Shown: positions 7,072 through 16,950, counted from the stretch's first letter. The stretch is DNA of 64,000 nucleotides from Paraglaciecola sp. MB-3u-78 (GCF_002835935.1 NZ_PJCF01000002.1:248001-312000), one strand, 5' to 3'. Program-made: numbers and translations. The notes: generated by a model not told the origin, from the letters alone.

Positions 7072-8655
7072 ATGCAAATGTCGGTACCTCAAGCGGTAGC
7101 AGCCAATTTTTTGGGAAAAGCCCCAAGTTGGTATAAACAGGCTATTGTCGCCTTTCTTATCATCAATCCCATTTTATTTATATTTAATCCTTATATAGCA
7201 GGCTGGGCGTTAGTACTAGAATTTATTTTCACTCTAGCGATGGCATTAAAATGTTATCCGTTACAACCGGGTGGTCTCTTGCTGATGCAAGCGATGTTTA
7301 TTGGTATGACAACACCAGAACATATGAAACATGAAATGGTGGTGAATATTGAGGTCATCCTACTCTTAGTGTTTATGGTGGCCGGTATCTACTTTATGAA
7401 GGGGTTATTACTTTATCTGTTCACTAAATTACTGATAAAACTTAAAAACAAGATTGCACTATCTATAGCATTTGCTGCTGCTTGTGCGATTTTATCGGCA
7501 TTCTTAGATGCGCTAACAGTTGTGGCAGTTATTATTACGGTAGGTTTAGGTTTTTACTCTATTTACCACAAAGTTGCATCAGGTAAAGACTTTCATTCTG
7601 AACACGATTACTCACACGACGATGAAGTGCCTCACCTTAGTCGTAATAATTTAGAAGACTTCAGAGCATTTTTACGTAATCTGATGATGCATGCCGGAAT
7701 AGGTACTGCATTGGGTGGGGTAATGACTATGGTAGGTGAGCCACAAAACCTAATCATCGCAGATAAAGCTGGGTGGGACTTTGTGGAGTTCTTTATTCGC
7801 ATGTCTCCTATCACTATTCCAGTATTTTTTGCCGGATTAGCCACTACTTTTATTGTTGAAAAATTTAAACTGTTCAGTTACGGCGCAGAATTACCACCAG
7901 TAGTTAGGCAAATATTGACTGATTATGACAAAGACGTCGAAGCTAACTTAACCACTCAAGATAAAGTTAAATTAGCGGTACAAGGTTTGATTGCCGTTTG
8001 GTTAGTTGTAGGTTTAGCAGGGCATTTAGCCGCAGTTGGATTAATTGGGTTGTCTATTATTGTTTTGACTACTTCTATGGGCGGTGTAATTGACGAGCAC
8101 TCTATAGGCAAAGCCTTTGAAGAAGCTTTACCCTTTACTGCTTTGTTATGTGTGTTTTTTGGTATCGTGGCGGTAATCATCGACCAAGGCCTGTTTAGTC
8201 CTGTGATTAACTGGGTATTAACCTTTGAAGGTAAAACACAGTTAGTCATGTTTTACTTAGCCAATGGTTTGTTATCCATGGTCAGTGACAACGTGTTTGT
8301 TGGTTCGGTATATATCACTGAAGTGACAGCAGCACTTAATAGTGGAGCCATAACCCGTGACCAATTTGATTTATTGGCGGTTGCCATTAATACCGGAACT
8401 AACCTTCCTAGTGTTGCCACACCTAACGGTCAGGCCGCTTTTTTGTTCTTACTAACGTCAGCTATAGCACCACTTCTCAGATTGTCTTATGGCACTATGG
8501 TGTATATGGCATTGCCTTATACTGTGGTATTAACACTCGTTGGCTTGGCTGCGACTTACTTCGGATTATACGACTTAACACAGTGGTTGTATGACATGCA
8601 CTTTATTGAGCATCACTCTGGGATGGCACCCGGCAGTGAAGCTATACCTCACTAA
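7072..8655 (+). CDS. nhaB: Na+/H+ antiporter NhaB
   Basis: 527 residues, about 12 membrane helices. The opening [25 protein letters not shown], the [17 protein letters not shown] segment, [35 protein letters not shown] and [22 protein letters not shown] are all NhaB signatures. It exchanges internal Na+ for external H+ across the inner membrane. I use the ATG at 7072, eight bases after AAGGAG; a TTG at 7066 is also in frame. dsbB follows after 13 bases, so nhaB and dsbB form an operon, a conserved order. Confidence 0.95.
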   Translation: MQMSVPQAVAANFLGKAPSWYKQAIVAFLIINPILFIFNPYIAGWALVLEFIFTLAMALKCYPLQPGGLLLMQAMFIGMTTPEHMKHEMVVNIEVILLLVFMVAGIYFMKGLLLYLFTKLLIKLKNKIALSIAFAAACAILSAFLDALTVVAVIITVGLGFYSIYHKVASGKDFHSEHDYSHDDEVPHLSRNNLEDFRAFLRNLMMHAGIGTALGGVMTMVGEPQNLIIADKAGWDFVEFFIRMSPITIPVFFAGLATTFIVEKFKLFSYGAELPPVVRQILTDYDKDVEANLTTQDKVKLAVQGLIAVWLVVGLAGHLAAVGLIGLSIIVLTTSMGGVIDEHSIGKAFEEALPFTALLCVFFGIVAVIIDQGLFSPVINWVLTFEGKTQLVMFYLANGLLSMVSDNVFVGSVYITEVTAALNSGAITRDQFDLLAVAINTGTNLPSVATPNGQAAFLFLLTSAIAPLLRLSYGTMVYMALPYTVVLTLVGLAATYFGLYDLTQWLYDMHFIEHHSGMAPGSEAIPH

Positions 8656-8668
8656 ACGAGGATGCACT

Positions 8669-9187
8669 TTGCTAAATAAACTATCATCATTATCTACTGA
8701 TAAAAGGGCGTGGGGACTACTATTTGTCTCTGCGCTGTGCTTAGAAGTTGCCGCATTGTATTTCCAACATGTTACAGATTTACGCCCTTGCATCATGTGT
8801 ATTTACCAACGAACTGCCGTGTTTGGGGTAATGTTTGCTGCGATACCAGCGATGCTAGTTAATAATCTATTCACCCGATTAATTGGTTATATCGGTTGGG
8901 GAGTATCCGCTATTTGGGGTTTACTTATAGCCATTGAACATGTGAATATTCAAACTGCAGTCAACCCATTTTTTGCTAGCTGCGAGTTTGTGCCTAATTT
9001 CCCTAGCTGGGGGCCCTTACATGAATGGTTGCCGAATATTTTCGGTGCAACAGGTGATTGCGGTGATATAAACTGGTCATTTATGGATATGTCTATGCCG
9101 CAATGGATGATTGTGATCTTTGCAATTTATTCAATAATTTGGGCTGTCATCTTGGCTAGCCGAGTATTGGTTAAACGTAGTCTGTGA
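8669..9187 (+). CDS. dsbB: disulfide bond formation protein DsbB
   Basis: 172 residues from a TTG start at 8669 preceded by GAGG at 8658-8661; this start puts the redox pair at Cys41/Cys44 (PCIMC), the same positions as in E. coli DsbB. The second pair is Cys105/Cys131. Four membrane helices are visible. DsbB reoxidises periplasmic DsbA and passes electrons to quinone. An ATG reading from 8591 would overlap the end of nhaB and add an unlikely N-terminus. Confidence 0.94.
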   Translation: MLNKLSSLSTDKRAWGLLFVSALCLEVAALYFQHVTDLRPCIMCIYQRTAVFGVMFAAIPAMLVNNLFTRLIGYIGWGVSAIWGLLIAIEHVNIQTAVNPFFASCEFVPNFPSWGPLHEWLPNIFGATGDCGDINWSFMDMSMPQWMIVIFAIYSIIWAVILASRVLVKRSL

Positions 9188-9220
9188 TGCTAAGCACAGA
9201 TTAACAGGTTCGCTATTGGC

Positions 9221-10144
9221 TCAAACCAATAGTTGTGGGCTTGAATAAATATTAAATGCAATTGCTGATCCAGTCGAAGATTGTGACGATTTTACAAAGC
9301 CAAGCAGGCAGATATCACAATCTTTGGCTAAATCGATGGCTAAACTAGATGGAGCCCCCATAGCAACAATATAACGAATATTTACCATGGCCGCTTTTTG
9401 TACCAGTTCAAAACTGGCTCTTGAGCTTAACACCACACCTAGGACTGACTCATCTGAATGACTATCAACTGCCAACATGTCCAAGTTGGCGCCTATTAGT
9501 TTATCAAAAGCATTGTGTCTGCCCACATCTTCACGCACATCCAAAACTTGTAAACGTTGTTCAGTTTGGTCTGCTCGAACAGCCAAATCAAATAGCCCCA
9601 CACCATGATTACCACCCGTTTGACCGAATATCACTTGTTTGTCTCTTAATTGTTGTGTCAGTGAGTGAATAGCGGTAATCGCAAGCAAGGGGGATTGGGC
9701 ATCTCTGGTGAAGCCTTGAGGTAATTGCTCTAAAATATTTTCGATGCTTTGCTGGCCACATACTCCACAAGCTGAATTCATCACTTCAACTCGTTGATAT
9801 GCAACAAGATCAAAATTTGCCCCTGCAGCCAAATTGACTTGTACTCGATTGGTGGACTGGTTTTTCAAGCGCCCCGTGCCTGTATGTTTAATTGAAGAAA
9901 TTTTTGTGATGTCCTCAATGGCTCCACTTGAATATAACCAGCCTCTAACCAAATTCAGATCGTCACCAGGGGTGCGCATAGTGGTAAATAATAATTTTGG
10001 AGGCAAGTTCGGAGCAGCAGATAACCATATTTCTAAGGGTTCTTCCGTCACAACCACATCGTTACAGGCAATACACTCTGGAATTGCGTCAAACTCGCCA
10101 GAGTGAGAGATTTTAACTACCGAATACTGTTTAATAGATTTCAA
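9221..10144 (-). CDS. fdhD: formate dehydrogenase accessory sulfurtransferase FdhD
   Basis: 307 residues. The persulfide-carrying motif CGVCG is present (NSACGVCGQQS), as are the family segments RTPGDDLNLVRGWLYSSGAI, FGQTGGNHGVGLFDL, DVREDVGRHNAFDKLIGA and SSRASFELVQKAAM. FdhD passes sulfur from IscS to the molybdenum cofactor of formate dehydrogenases. No formate dehydrogenase gene is in the window, but a TauE/SafE-type permease lies 50 bases upstream on the same strand. It converges with dsbB. Confidence 0.94.
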   Translation of the reverse strand: MKSIKQYSVVKISHSGEFDAIPECIACNDVVVTEEPLEIWLSAAPNLPPKLLFTTMRTPGDDLNLVRGWLYSSGAIEDITKISSIKHTGTGRLKNQSTNRVQVNLAAGANFDLVAYQRVEVMNSACGVCGQQSIENILEQLPQGFTRDAQSPLLAITAIHSLTQQLRDKQVIFGQTGGNHGVGLFDLAVRADQTEQRLQVLDVREDVGRHNAFDKLIGANLDMLAVDSHSDESVLGVVLSSRASFELVQKAAMVNIRYIVAMGAPSSLAIDLAKDCDICLLGFVKSSQSSTGSAIAFNIYSSPQLLV

Positions 10145-10193
10145 GACAGAAGGCTACAACAAATAAGAATGACGCCTACGCTACCTTAGGCGA

Positions 10194-11090
10194 TTAAAAG
10201 GGTAAAGATGTAATACCTAAAATAAATATCCAGCCTGCAAAAAACAACTTTAGATTTTTGGCTGAGAAATACAATACCAATTGTTTGGCTAAAATACCGC
10301 CTACTATTGCACCAGCCCCAGCAAAGAGTACCACTGGCCAATAAATCGCTTGTGTAATCAGTAAGTGAAAAATTATTCCTCCCCATACCGTCAACGCACT
10401 CAAAATGACGGCAGCAGCAATCGCAAAAGTGACATTAAAGCGACGTATGATTAAATACACCGCCACCAACTCGCCGACCCCGATGGATAACCAAGCAGTA
10501 ATTCCCCCCCCTACTAAAGCAATGGTTGGCAAAAAGATATAGTCAAACAAAGTCAGTTCGGTATTAAAGTTTTGATTACTCAACAAAAATACTGTTGCAA
10601 AAATAGCTAATGCTAAGCCTATTGAAAAAACCCCAAAACCGGTATGCAAACTGTTGGGATCGCTAAAATGAGCAAAAAATTGAGGGTTAATTTGCACCAT
10701 CCACAGACCTAAAACAGAAGGTGGAACAGTTAACAATAGGGCCTTACCTAAAGGTTGCCAATATGCAGACTCTGGCAGGTTACTGGCTTTAAGCTGTTTG
10801 TAAAACGCCCACCATGTCAGGGCTCCAGCGGTCATACCGCAACACTGGATTGCAAAACTGGTAGCAACAGAAGTGGCAACAGAAAAATCCATTTGATTGA
10901 AAAAAGGCACAAAAACAACACCGCCACCTGCACCAGTAGCATTAGCAAAAATAGCACCCAACAGACCCAAAAAGACAAAACCTCCGTATTCTTGTATTAG
11001 GGTGAGTGTCTGGGTTTGCCAAAACAATATGACTAACCATACAAACAGCAAAAATACACGAATATGCTTGGCAGACATTTTTAAAAACAT
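10194..11090 (-). CDS. TauE/SafE family anion permease
   Basis: About 298 residues from the ATG at 11090; a further ATG at 11078 and a TTG at 11169-11171 are also in frame and the start is not certain. Eight or so membrane helices, with the family's glycine-rich repeat GLLGAIFANATGAGGGVVFVPFF in the first half and FLPTIALVGGGITAWLSIGVGELVAVYLIIRRF in the second. Members move sulfite, sulfoacetate or other organic anions. It sits directly before fdhD, with a weak hairpin at 10173-10192 between them, so the substrate here is unknown. Confidence 0.85.
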   Translation of the reverse strand: MFLKMSAKHIRVFLLFVWLVILFWQTQTLTLIQEYGGFVFLGLLGAIFANATGAGGGVVFVPFFNQMDFSVATSVATSFAIQCCGMTAGALTWWAFYKQLKASNLPESAYWQPLGKALLLTVPPSVLGLWMVQINPQFFAHFSDPNSLHTGFGVFSIGLALAIFATVFLLSNQNFNTELTLFDYIFLPTIALVGGGITAWLSIGVGELVAVYLIIRRFNVTFAIAAAVILSALTVWGGIIFHLLITQAIYWPVVLFAGAGAIVGGILAKQLVLYFSAKNLKLFFAGWIFILGITSLPF

Positions 11091-11171
11091 AAAAATCACA
11101 TGACCTATACTAGGAAATAAAAAGCGGACTCTGCCAGAATATAACAACTGAAACAAAGAAAAGATCAACAA

Positions 11172-11672
11172 ATGGTTAAACTAAAACACAAACATGACTC
11201 GGTTACTTTAACCCTGCAACCCAATCGCTCAGCTAATTGGCGACAAAATAAAATTATCATTATGGTTATGGCAGCATTTGTAATGGTTATTGCGATTGCG
11301 TGGAGTGTAGTAGGTGTTTGGATAATTTTGCCCTTTGCGGGTTTTGAAGTGGGATTATTAGCGTTTTTAATGTATCGCGTGTCCTATTCTACTTATCAAA
11401 AACAAATAATTACCATTCATTCAGACAAAGTCATATTTCAGGCTGGCGTGTATTACCCCAAACGTTTTCATTCATTTTGTAAAGACAAACTGTCAGTAAA
11501 AACCATTGATGCACAAAGCGAGTTCGAACAAACCCATATCACCTTAGATGATGGGCATCAGACAATAGTCATAGGCCAATTCTTAAATCAGCCAGACCGA
11601 ATCGCCACATTAGAGCACCTTAAAAAAGCCAATCTGCATATACATATTGATAAGTGGTGGAAAACCAGATGA
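11172..11672 (+). CDS. DUF2244 membrane protein
   Basis: 166 residues: a basic N-terminus (LTLQPNRSANWRQN), two adjacent membrane helices (about residues 28-67), then a cytoplasmic beta-rich domain ending LKKANLHIHIDKWWKTR. This order and the FAGFEVGLLAFLMYRVSY segment match DUF2244, a family often found near cytochrome oxidase genes but of unknown function. It is divergent from the TauE/SafE gene. Confidence 0.8.
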   Translation: MVKLKHKHDSVTLTLQPNRSANWRQNKIIIMVMAAFVMVIAIAWSVVGVWIILPFAGFEVGLLAFLMYRVSYSTYQKQIITIHSDKVIFQAGVYYPKRFHSFCKDKLSVKTIDAQSEFEQTHITLDDGHQTIVIGQFLNQPDRIATLEHLKKANLHIHIDKWWKTR

Positions 11673-11729
11673 AAACAATCAAGACATTAAATAGTTGAGG
11701 TAAACCTGCAAGTAAACGATTTAACAGAC

Positions 11730-12359
11730 TTATTCTGTCCCTTTCGAATTATTATCAATCACCCGCTGTGTGTGGCCCAGAGAGTAAAAAGTTGAGCCTA
11801 TCTCGGACATGATAAATTGATTGCTCTGGGTCATTACCAATCTGGCATCTTTTAAAAAATCAACCAATTGTTCTTCCGGCATATCTTCAGCCTGGTATGC
11901 AGCGGCCTGCTCTTTTGCCTGCCCCCACTCCACAAACTGAGACAATTTAGCCGTTTGTTGCACTAGCGCGCTAAGCCGAGTGTCTTTATCAAGATATTGC
12001 TGCAAGGCTTTAGCATTATCGGGGTCCCCTGCAACCACCAGCGCACCATTTTGCAGTGTTACTGCTACCTCAGACTCAAGATCAAAGTTTTTCGCCAAAT
12101 GTGCGACTTCTCGGTTAAGTTTTTGTTGATTAAACTGGTAGTAGTTTTCAACAAGGTTAAGATCAATATCGATTTCACCGCTTTCCATTAGTGCCAACGT
12201 TTCTTCAAACTTTCCATTATTCAATCCACTTTCAAGCACATCGAGACCAGCACCAACATTTTTATTTTGATTTTTTGCAAGTGCTTGAAGCACTTCATTG
12301 GACTTTTCACTGTCACCCATGTAATTAAACAGAGATAGAGAGTTGCTAATAATTTCCAT
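11730..12359 (-). CDS. hypothetical helical protein
   Basis: About 209 residues from the ATG at 12359 (a GTG three codons earlier is possible). It is acidic and mostly helical, with no signal peptide or membrane segment; a run such as LMESGEIDIDLNLVENYYQFNQQKLNREVAHLAKNFDL suggests a helical bundle. I do not recognise a family. Codon use is like that of its neighbours, so it is probably a real, lineage-restricted gene. It is convergent with the DUF2244 gene. Confidence 0.6.
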   Translation of the reverse strand: MEIISNSLSLFNYMGDSEKSNEVLQALAKNQNKNVGAGLDVLESGLNNGKFEETLALMESGEIDIDLNLVENYYQFNQQKLNREVAHLAKNFDLESEVAVTLQNGALVVAGDPDNAKALQQYLDKDTRLSALVQQTAKLSQFVEWGQAKEQAAAYQAEDMPEEQLVDFLKDARLVMTQSNQFIMSEIGSTFYSLGHTQRVIDNNSKGTE

Positions 12360-12583
12360 GATGATCACTGCCTACGTTATTTAGCCATAACCAAGCAACT
12401 AACACGCCAGTATGATTCATATTTGTAAAGGTACTGTGTGCACCTAGGTAAGGGGTTTAGTGGTATATATTCCAGCACAAAACCCAAAATATCAATTTTA
12501 GTCAGGCAACAATTTGCCAATTATTGGATATATGGTATTAAAATGTCACTATTGAGTAAAAAGCAATGAGTTATTCAATATAA

Positions 12584-12709
12584 AAAGAGCTCAGTCCAGA
12601 GCAGGCGGCCCATTTTAAGGCTGACTTAAAAAGCGATACAGAAATGCTGAAACCCGGTTTAGTGTATGAAATTGTGGCTGATAGCGTAAGAATTCCGCGC
12701 AGTGAATAA
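12584..12709 (+). pseudogene. C-terminal relic of an unknown protein
   Basis: After a TAA at 12581 a 41-codon frame runs to TAA at 12707-12709. The peptide (ELSPEQAAHFKADL, then LKPGLVYEIVADSVRIPRSE) reads like the C-terminus of a soluble protein: amphipathic helix, then a beta hairpin and a charged end. It has no start codon or ribosome site. The intergenic location suits a decayed gene. The family was not identified. Confidence 0.35.
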
Positions 12710-12746
12710 AACTGCCTGCTACTTTTGCCGATTGTAGAATGGGTAT

Positions 12747-12780
12747 TAGCGGTCACTGCCGTCTGTGGCAATGACCGCTT
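12747..12780. terminator. long hairpin after DUF2855 gene
   Basis: TAGCGGTCACTGCC pairs with GGCAATGACCGCTT with one bulged or mismatched base and a loop of six. It lies 18 bases beyond the stop of the minus-strand gene at 12798. There is no good T-run on that strand, so it may be an RNA-stabilising hairpin rather than a classic terminator. Confidence 0.5.
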
Positions 12781-12797
12781 TACAAGTGCTACTTAAC

Positions 12798-13910
12798 TTA
12801 AAACTTCAGTACATTAATTTCCAAGTTATTTAACTTATTCTCAAGACCAGTATGATACAGCGCTTCAATCGCTTTGGCGCCAGAGTATTCAGCCACAGTG
12901 ACTTTGTTATTCATGTGCACCGCAAAACTTTGCCAAGCTTTTGCATAGCGCTGCGCAAAACCAGCATGACCCCATTCGCCGGTACGTTTTTTCACTTGGC
13001 TAGGAGCAAAGAAAAACTCACTGTCTAAGTACCCATCAGGTTTATCTTGCTGCGCATCCACATCAGTCGAACCAATTAGGACTAACTTGCCGAGATGATT
13101 AGCAAACTGTTTTTGTAAATTCAGCAATAAACTCTTGTTGCCTGCAAAATCCAACACCCAACTAGTCTTATCTTGACCAAGTTGGACAATTTCATCATAA
13201 CTGAGTACTTGATCGTAACAGTCTAAGTCTTGGGTAAAAGTTTTGTTGCTAGCTGAAGTTAAGCCAATCACTTGATAGTCTAATCCCCGTTCGGCTTTAT
13301 GTTTCATCAACAAATGCGCCGCACCATAAGCCGTTTTACTAGACGCACTGGTTAATATCACTTGTTTAACAGGTTGCGCAGCAGCGACTAAGCCTTCGCC
13401 AACATAATCATCTAGTACAAAAGACGTCATAAACAATGGGCGGTAATTTAGTTGCCATGCTTCTCTCTCAACTTGATAACCGGGATCAGTTGCACAACGT
13501 ACATAGTTATCATATACAGGTGAGATACTTTTACGTTTTTCACTGATATCAAAAAAGTGAGTAGGCGATATTTTACCTGCTTTGATCACTAAATGGCTTG
13601 CCATAGGCAAGTACCCAAATACTTTTTCGCCTACTTTTACATCAGCATGATTTGACTCAAGCACAGTGGCAAACCCCCACATAGGTACTATGCCCCAAGC
13701 GTCATCAGCAGGGAAAAAGCCCCAATAGCCCATTTTGTCGCCGAAAACAGAGTAGGTTACATTATTGGCTGAAAAACCAAAGGTATCGATTTTCAGCAAC
13801 ACCTCATCGGCGTTTAATTGTGTGCTATCTAAGGTTTTTTCAACCATCTTGGTATTGGCCACATTGGACTTTTCAATCCAAATTTCGGTGACATTATGTA
13901 CTTCGCTCAT
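12798..13910 (-). CDS. DUF2855 family protein
   Basis: 370 residues from the ATG at 13910 (MSEVHNVTEIWIEKSNVANTK); a purine-rich GGGCGAAAC lies just upstream. The family signatures DTFGFSANNVTYSVFGDKMGYWGFFP, WGIVPMWGFATV and KVFGYLPMASHLVI are clear. The fold resembles medium-chain dehydrogenases (an ILTSASSKTAYGAAHLL nucleotide-binding-like turn near the middle), but the reaction is unknown. It is divergent from the oxidoreductase at 14037, and the two genes may work together. Confidence 0.85.
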   Translation of the reverse strand: MSEVHNVTEIWIEKSNVANTKMVEKTLDSTQLNADEVLLKIDTFGFSANNVTYSVFGDKMGYWGFFPADDAWGIVPMWGFATVLESNHADVKVGEKVFGYLPMASHLVIKAGKISPTHFFDISEKRKSISPVYDNYVRCATDPGYQVEREAWQLNYRPLFMTSFVLDDYVGEGLVAAAQPVKQVILTSASSKTAYGAAHLLMKHKAERGLDYQVIGLTSASNKTFTQDLDCYDQVLSYDEIVQLGQDKTSWVLDFAGNKSLLLNLQKQFANHLGKLVLIGSTDVDAQQDKPDGYLDSEFFFAPSQVKKRTGEWGHAGFAQRYAKAWQSFAVHMNNKVTVAEYSGAKAIEALYHTGLENKLNNLEINVLKF

Positions 13911-14036
13911 TTTGTTTCGCCCTAAAGTGAATTTATTCTGATAGATTAAGTATAAATACTTAAGCTCTTGATACGGCATCACGATTTTGAATGCTGTGAA
14001 ATAACCCTAGATGATTAGCTCAAAGGTAAAACAACC

Positions 14037-15275
14037 ATGCAAAACACTCCCCCTAAATTTGATATGATAATATTTGGTGCCACCAGCTTTGTTGGGCAAA
14101 TATTAACGCGATACATGCTTGCTCAGTTTGCCGTTGAAGGTAAACTTAAATGGGCGATTGCCGGGCGCTCACAAAGTAAATTAAACGAATTAAAATTATC
14201 GTTAGGTGCAGCAGGAGAGACACTTGATATCGTAGTCGCCGATGCAGCAGATGAAGACAGCTTACACTCATTGTGTGTGTCAACCCGAGTGGTTATATCA
14301 ACAGTTGGACCTTATGCACTTTATGGTGAACCTTTAGTGAAAACTTGTGTGGCTTTGGGCACAGATTATTGCGATCTAACGGGTGAAGTGCAATGGATAG
14401 CCAAAATGTTAGAGCGTTATGAAGACCAAGCTAAAGTAAGCGGTGCACGTATTGTTAATAGTTGTGGTTTTGACTCTATCCCGTCTGATTTAGGGGTGTA
14501 TTTTTTACAGCAACATGCCAAACAAAAATTTGGTCAGACTTGTAGCAGTATCAAAATGCGGGTCAAAAAAATGAAAGGTGCAGCATCAGGTGGCACTGTT
14601 GCCAGCATGACCAATATATTTAAAGAGGTGGCGAGTAACCCTGCCCTGCGCAAACTGTTAGCTAATCCCTATGCGATTTGCCCGCCAGATCATGGCAATA
14701 CTGTGCGCCAAAACAATATGAATAGCCCACAGTTTGACAACGACTTTAACAGTTGGGTAGCGCCTTTTGTCATGGCGGTCATTAACACCCGAATTGTACA
14801 TAGAAGTAATGCGTTAGTTGAAGATGGCTACAGTCAAAATTTTGAATACAATGAAGCCATGTTAACCGGCAAAGGATTAATGGGCAGTGGTATCGCAGCA
14901 GGCGTGGGATTGGGACTAGGCGGCTTTGCCATGGCGGCGGTGATCCCGCCGACTCGCTGGGCAATGGAAAAATTCATGTTACCCAAACCCGGTGAAGGCC
15001 CAAGCCAAGACGCCCAAGAAAAGGGTTTTTACGACTTACGTTTTTATGGAAAAACCGATAGTGGCCAAGAAATTCGCTGCAAAGTAACGGGCGATCAAGA
15101 TCCAGGTTATGGCTCTACCGCTAAAATGTTAGGGCAATCTGCAGCATGTTTAGCTCAAGACATCAGCAAAGATAATGTACCTGGTGGGTTCTGGACACCA
15201 GCCAGTATTTTCGGCTCTAAACTAATCACACGCTTAGAAAGTCATGCGGGTTTAACCTTTGAACTTATCGATTAA
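14037..15275 (+). CDS. saccharopine dehydrogenase-like oxidoreductase
   Basis: 412 residues. The N-terminal Rossmann motif is FGATSFVGQILTRYM (residues 13-27), followed by WAIAGRSQSKL and VISTVGPYALYGEPLVKTCVALGTDYCDLTGE, the pattern of the trans-acting enoyl reductase branch of the saccharopine dehydrogenase family. It includes the NSCGFDSIPSDLGVYFL segment and a glycine-rich membrane-associating stretch near residue 280-300. It likely reduces a lipid or acyl substrate with NAD(P)H; the substrate is unknown. Confidence 0.85.
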   Translation: MQNTPPKFDMIIFGATSFVGQILTRYMLAQFAVEGKLKWAIAGRSQSKLNELKLSLGAAGETLDIVVADAADEDSLHSLCVSTRVVISTVGPYALYGEPLVKTCVALGTDYCDLTGEVQWIAKMLERYEDQAKVSGARIVNSCGFDSIPSDLGVYFLQQHAKQKFGQTCSSIKMRVKKMKGAASGGTVASMTNIFKEVASNPALRKLLANPYAICPPDHGNTVRQNNMNSPQFDNDFNSWVAPFVMAVINTRIVHRSNALVEDGYSQNFEYNEAMLTGKGLMGSGIAAGVGLGLGGFAMAAVIPPTRWAMEKFMLPKPGEGPSQDAQEKGFYDLRFYGKTDSGQEIRCKVTGDQDPGYGSTAKMLGQSAACLAQDISKDNVPGGFWTPASIFGSKLITRLESHAGLTFELID

Positions 15276-15393
15276 GCATTAAAAAATCGATTGAGTATCA
15301 TTACCTTGATGACATCTCAATCGATTACTCCAATATTTAGTCTAACAAAACGACCCAGCAAGTCTTCAACAACTTGGGGCAATACCCATCAGT

Positions 15394-15566
15394 GGCAATG
15401 GTATTGTTGGCCTCAAAACCACTCATGACTTACTTAGCCGCGATGGTGTTGTGCCTCTTGCTTTATCATTCGATACTGTAGAGCTATGGCTCGCAGTCTT
15501 ACAGACATGGCTATTGCGTTAGTTGTTATGACAGGGGTGGCTTGGGTCGTTGAATCTGCACTGTAG
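15394..15566 (+). pseudogene. amidase-signature enzyme fragment, frameshifted
   Basis: Two reading frames joined at about 15480 give GIVGLKTTHDLLSRDGVVPLALSFDTV followed by MARSLTDMAIALVVMTGV, which is the amidase-signature region 'VGLVSRDGVVPLSFTDDTVGPMARSVTDAA'. Near GTAGAGCTATGGCT one base seems to be missing. Nothing of the catalytic Ser-Ser-Lys region upstream or the C-terminal part is preserved. This is a relic of an amidase gene. Confidence 0.75.
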
Positions 15567-15649
15567 TCAATGCTCAATATCGCTGCTGCCCCTGTTTAAG
15601 TGAATGAAACTACTAGCGACTAAATGAGTAGTGGCTATACATCATTTTT

Positions 15650-16069
15650 CTATAGCATCATAATATTTGAGTTTTCTATAACAAACCCGCAACTGGCTAG
15701 CCATGCAACTGCCATTTCAGCATGAGTAAATATTTGCCGTTCATAATACTCATCAGTAGGAGGCAAAAGTCTCTCTAAATGCATCTCTTTAGTCCCATTA
15801 GTAGTATAAACATGACAATCCTTGATACAGCCATTAGCTAAAAACCAAGTACAATGTTCTTCAACATGTTTGGCTATTTCTGGCACGCCTAATTCCCAGT
15901 CTTCAAATATAGAAAGGATAGCCCACTCTTTACCTATGAGGGGAGTTGCTTTAGCTTGAAAGTCTTCAATATAAGCTATAATGGCTTCTTCGTTCCATCC
16001 ATCAGAAAAGCGCTGCACAATAACGTTACCACACACTTCAATCTTCCAATCGCCGTGAATTTCAAACAT
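15650..16069 (-). CDS. hypothetical 139-residue protein
   Basis: Soluble and acidic, no signal peptide. It opens MFEIHGDWKIEVCGNVIVQRFSDGWNEEAI and contains conserved-looking Trp residues, an HVEEHCTWFLANGCIKDCHVYTTN stretch and a closing helix HAEMAVAWLASCGF. The pattern is like small STAS/SpoIIAA-like domain proteins (beta strand, helix, strand, helix), but I cannot assign it. It stands alone between two gene relics. Confidence 0.65.
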   Translation of the reverse strand: MFEIHGDWKIEVCGNVIVQRFSDGWNEEAIIAYIEDFQAKATPLIGKEWAILSIFEDWELGVPEIAKHVEEHCTWFLANGCIKDCHVYTTNGTKEMHLERLLPPTDEYYERQIFTHAEMAVAWLASCGFVIENSNIMML

Positions 16070-16298
16070 TATGTTCGCTCTTGAGACTGAGAATTTGAGG
16101 CTTATAGTTATTTATTTCTGATTCAATCATTATCGAATACCTATTATCATAGTTTGTGAGGGCTACTTTTTGCCCAAAGTATGGGCTGACGCATCAAATT
16201 TTCCATGACTCGTTAGTACCATTTTTAGTCGTTAAAAACAGTTTGTATAACTAAAAATCCAATAAGTCATCCAACCATAATTATCAATACTTAGCTTA

Positions 16299-16558
16299 TC
16301 AATACATAGATAGTTTAGATGCGTTGCGGGTAACATACCATAACCAGTCCCCCCTTAAACAATCCTGTATAACTTTGCCTTTCTTATGTTTGTACATCGC
16401 AGCATCAGCATCTTGAATCATTTGTTCTGAAGTTTTTTGGTATTATATTGAAAATGTTCTAACCTCACACTGTATTCAATTTTGTATGGTTTATTTATTG
16501 TTGCATTTGCGTCTGCAACAGCGGCGGCAAATCGCATTAAAGCTCCGGAGATATTCAT
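16299..16558 (-). pseudogene. GGDEF domain 3' fragment, frameshifted
   Basis: On the minus strand from 16558 one frame reads ALMRFAAAVADANATINKPY and IEYSVRLEHFQYNT; after an A-run near 16436 the frame shifts and continues SEQMIQDADAAMYKHKKGK. The last part is the C-terminal end of a GGDEF domain (ADxAMYxxKxxGK) and the first is the strand before it. The GGDEF active-site motif itself is gone. The frame ends with TGA at 16299-16301. Confidence 0.72.
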
Positions 16559-16950
16559 TTTAGTCATTCATATGCATTTGAAATCATCAAATAATGGTTG
16601 GATCCTATGTGTATATTAAGTACAAAATAATAAACCGTTACAATTGGTAAAAATACCTAACTTGATCATGGTAAAACAACAGTAACGTTAAAGAGTCATT
16701 CTGTAAGGCAACCCAGTCAATACTTATCAGCATTGCATCTGCAATTAGTCAGTTTGGGATCCTCACTATTTTGTGATGGGTTAATAATATTGTTGTGAAT
16801 GTCGGTATCCGTTTCGCCAAGTCAACACCTCTTCTATCCAGGACTATTGAATAGATCAGGGATAGCGTTTAATCTTCTTCTGCACCTCAAAGGCGCAGTC
16901 AAGCTTCAAAAAAAATAATGATAATTCGAAATAAAAGCTAAGGATATTGT
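16559..16950. other. intergenic region before MFS gene
   Basis: About 390 bases without a supported gene. It holds the upstream region of the MFS transporter. ATAATGATAAT at 16914-16924 is similar to half of a Fur box, and an AAGGAT ribosome site precedes the ATG at 16951. Nothing else is clear. Confidence 0.35.

Noticed and set aside
10194-11090. TauE/SafE permease as part of the sulfonate regulon
   Set aside because: It has no TCTTATATAAGA palindrome upstream, lies more than 20 kb away and is paired with fdhD.
12571-12771. Minus-strand 66-codon frame
   Set aside because: It is antisense to the plus-strand relic at 12584-12709, which has more protein-like content.
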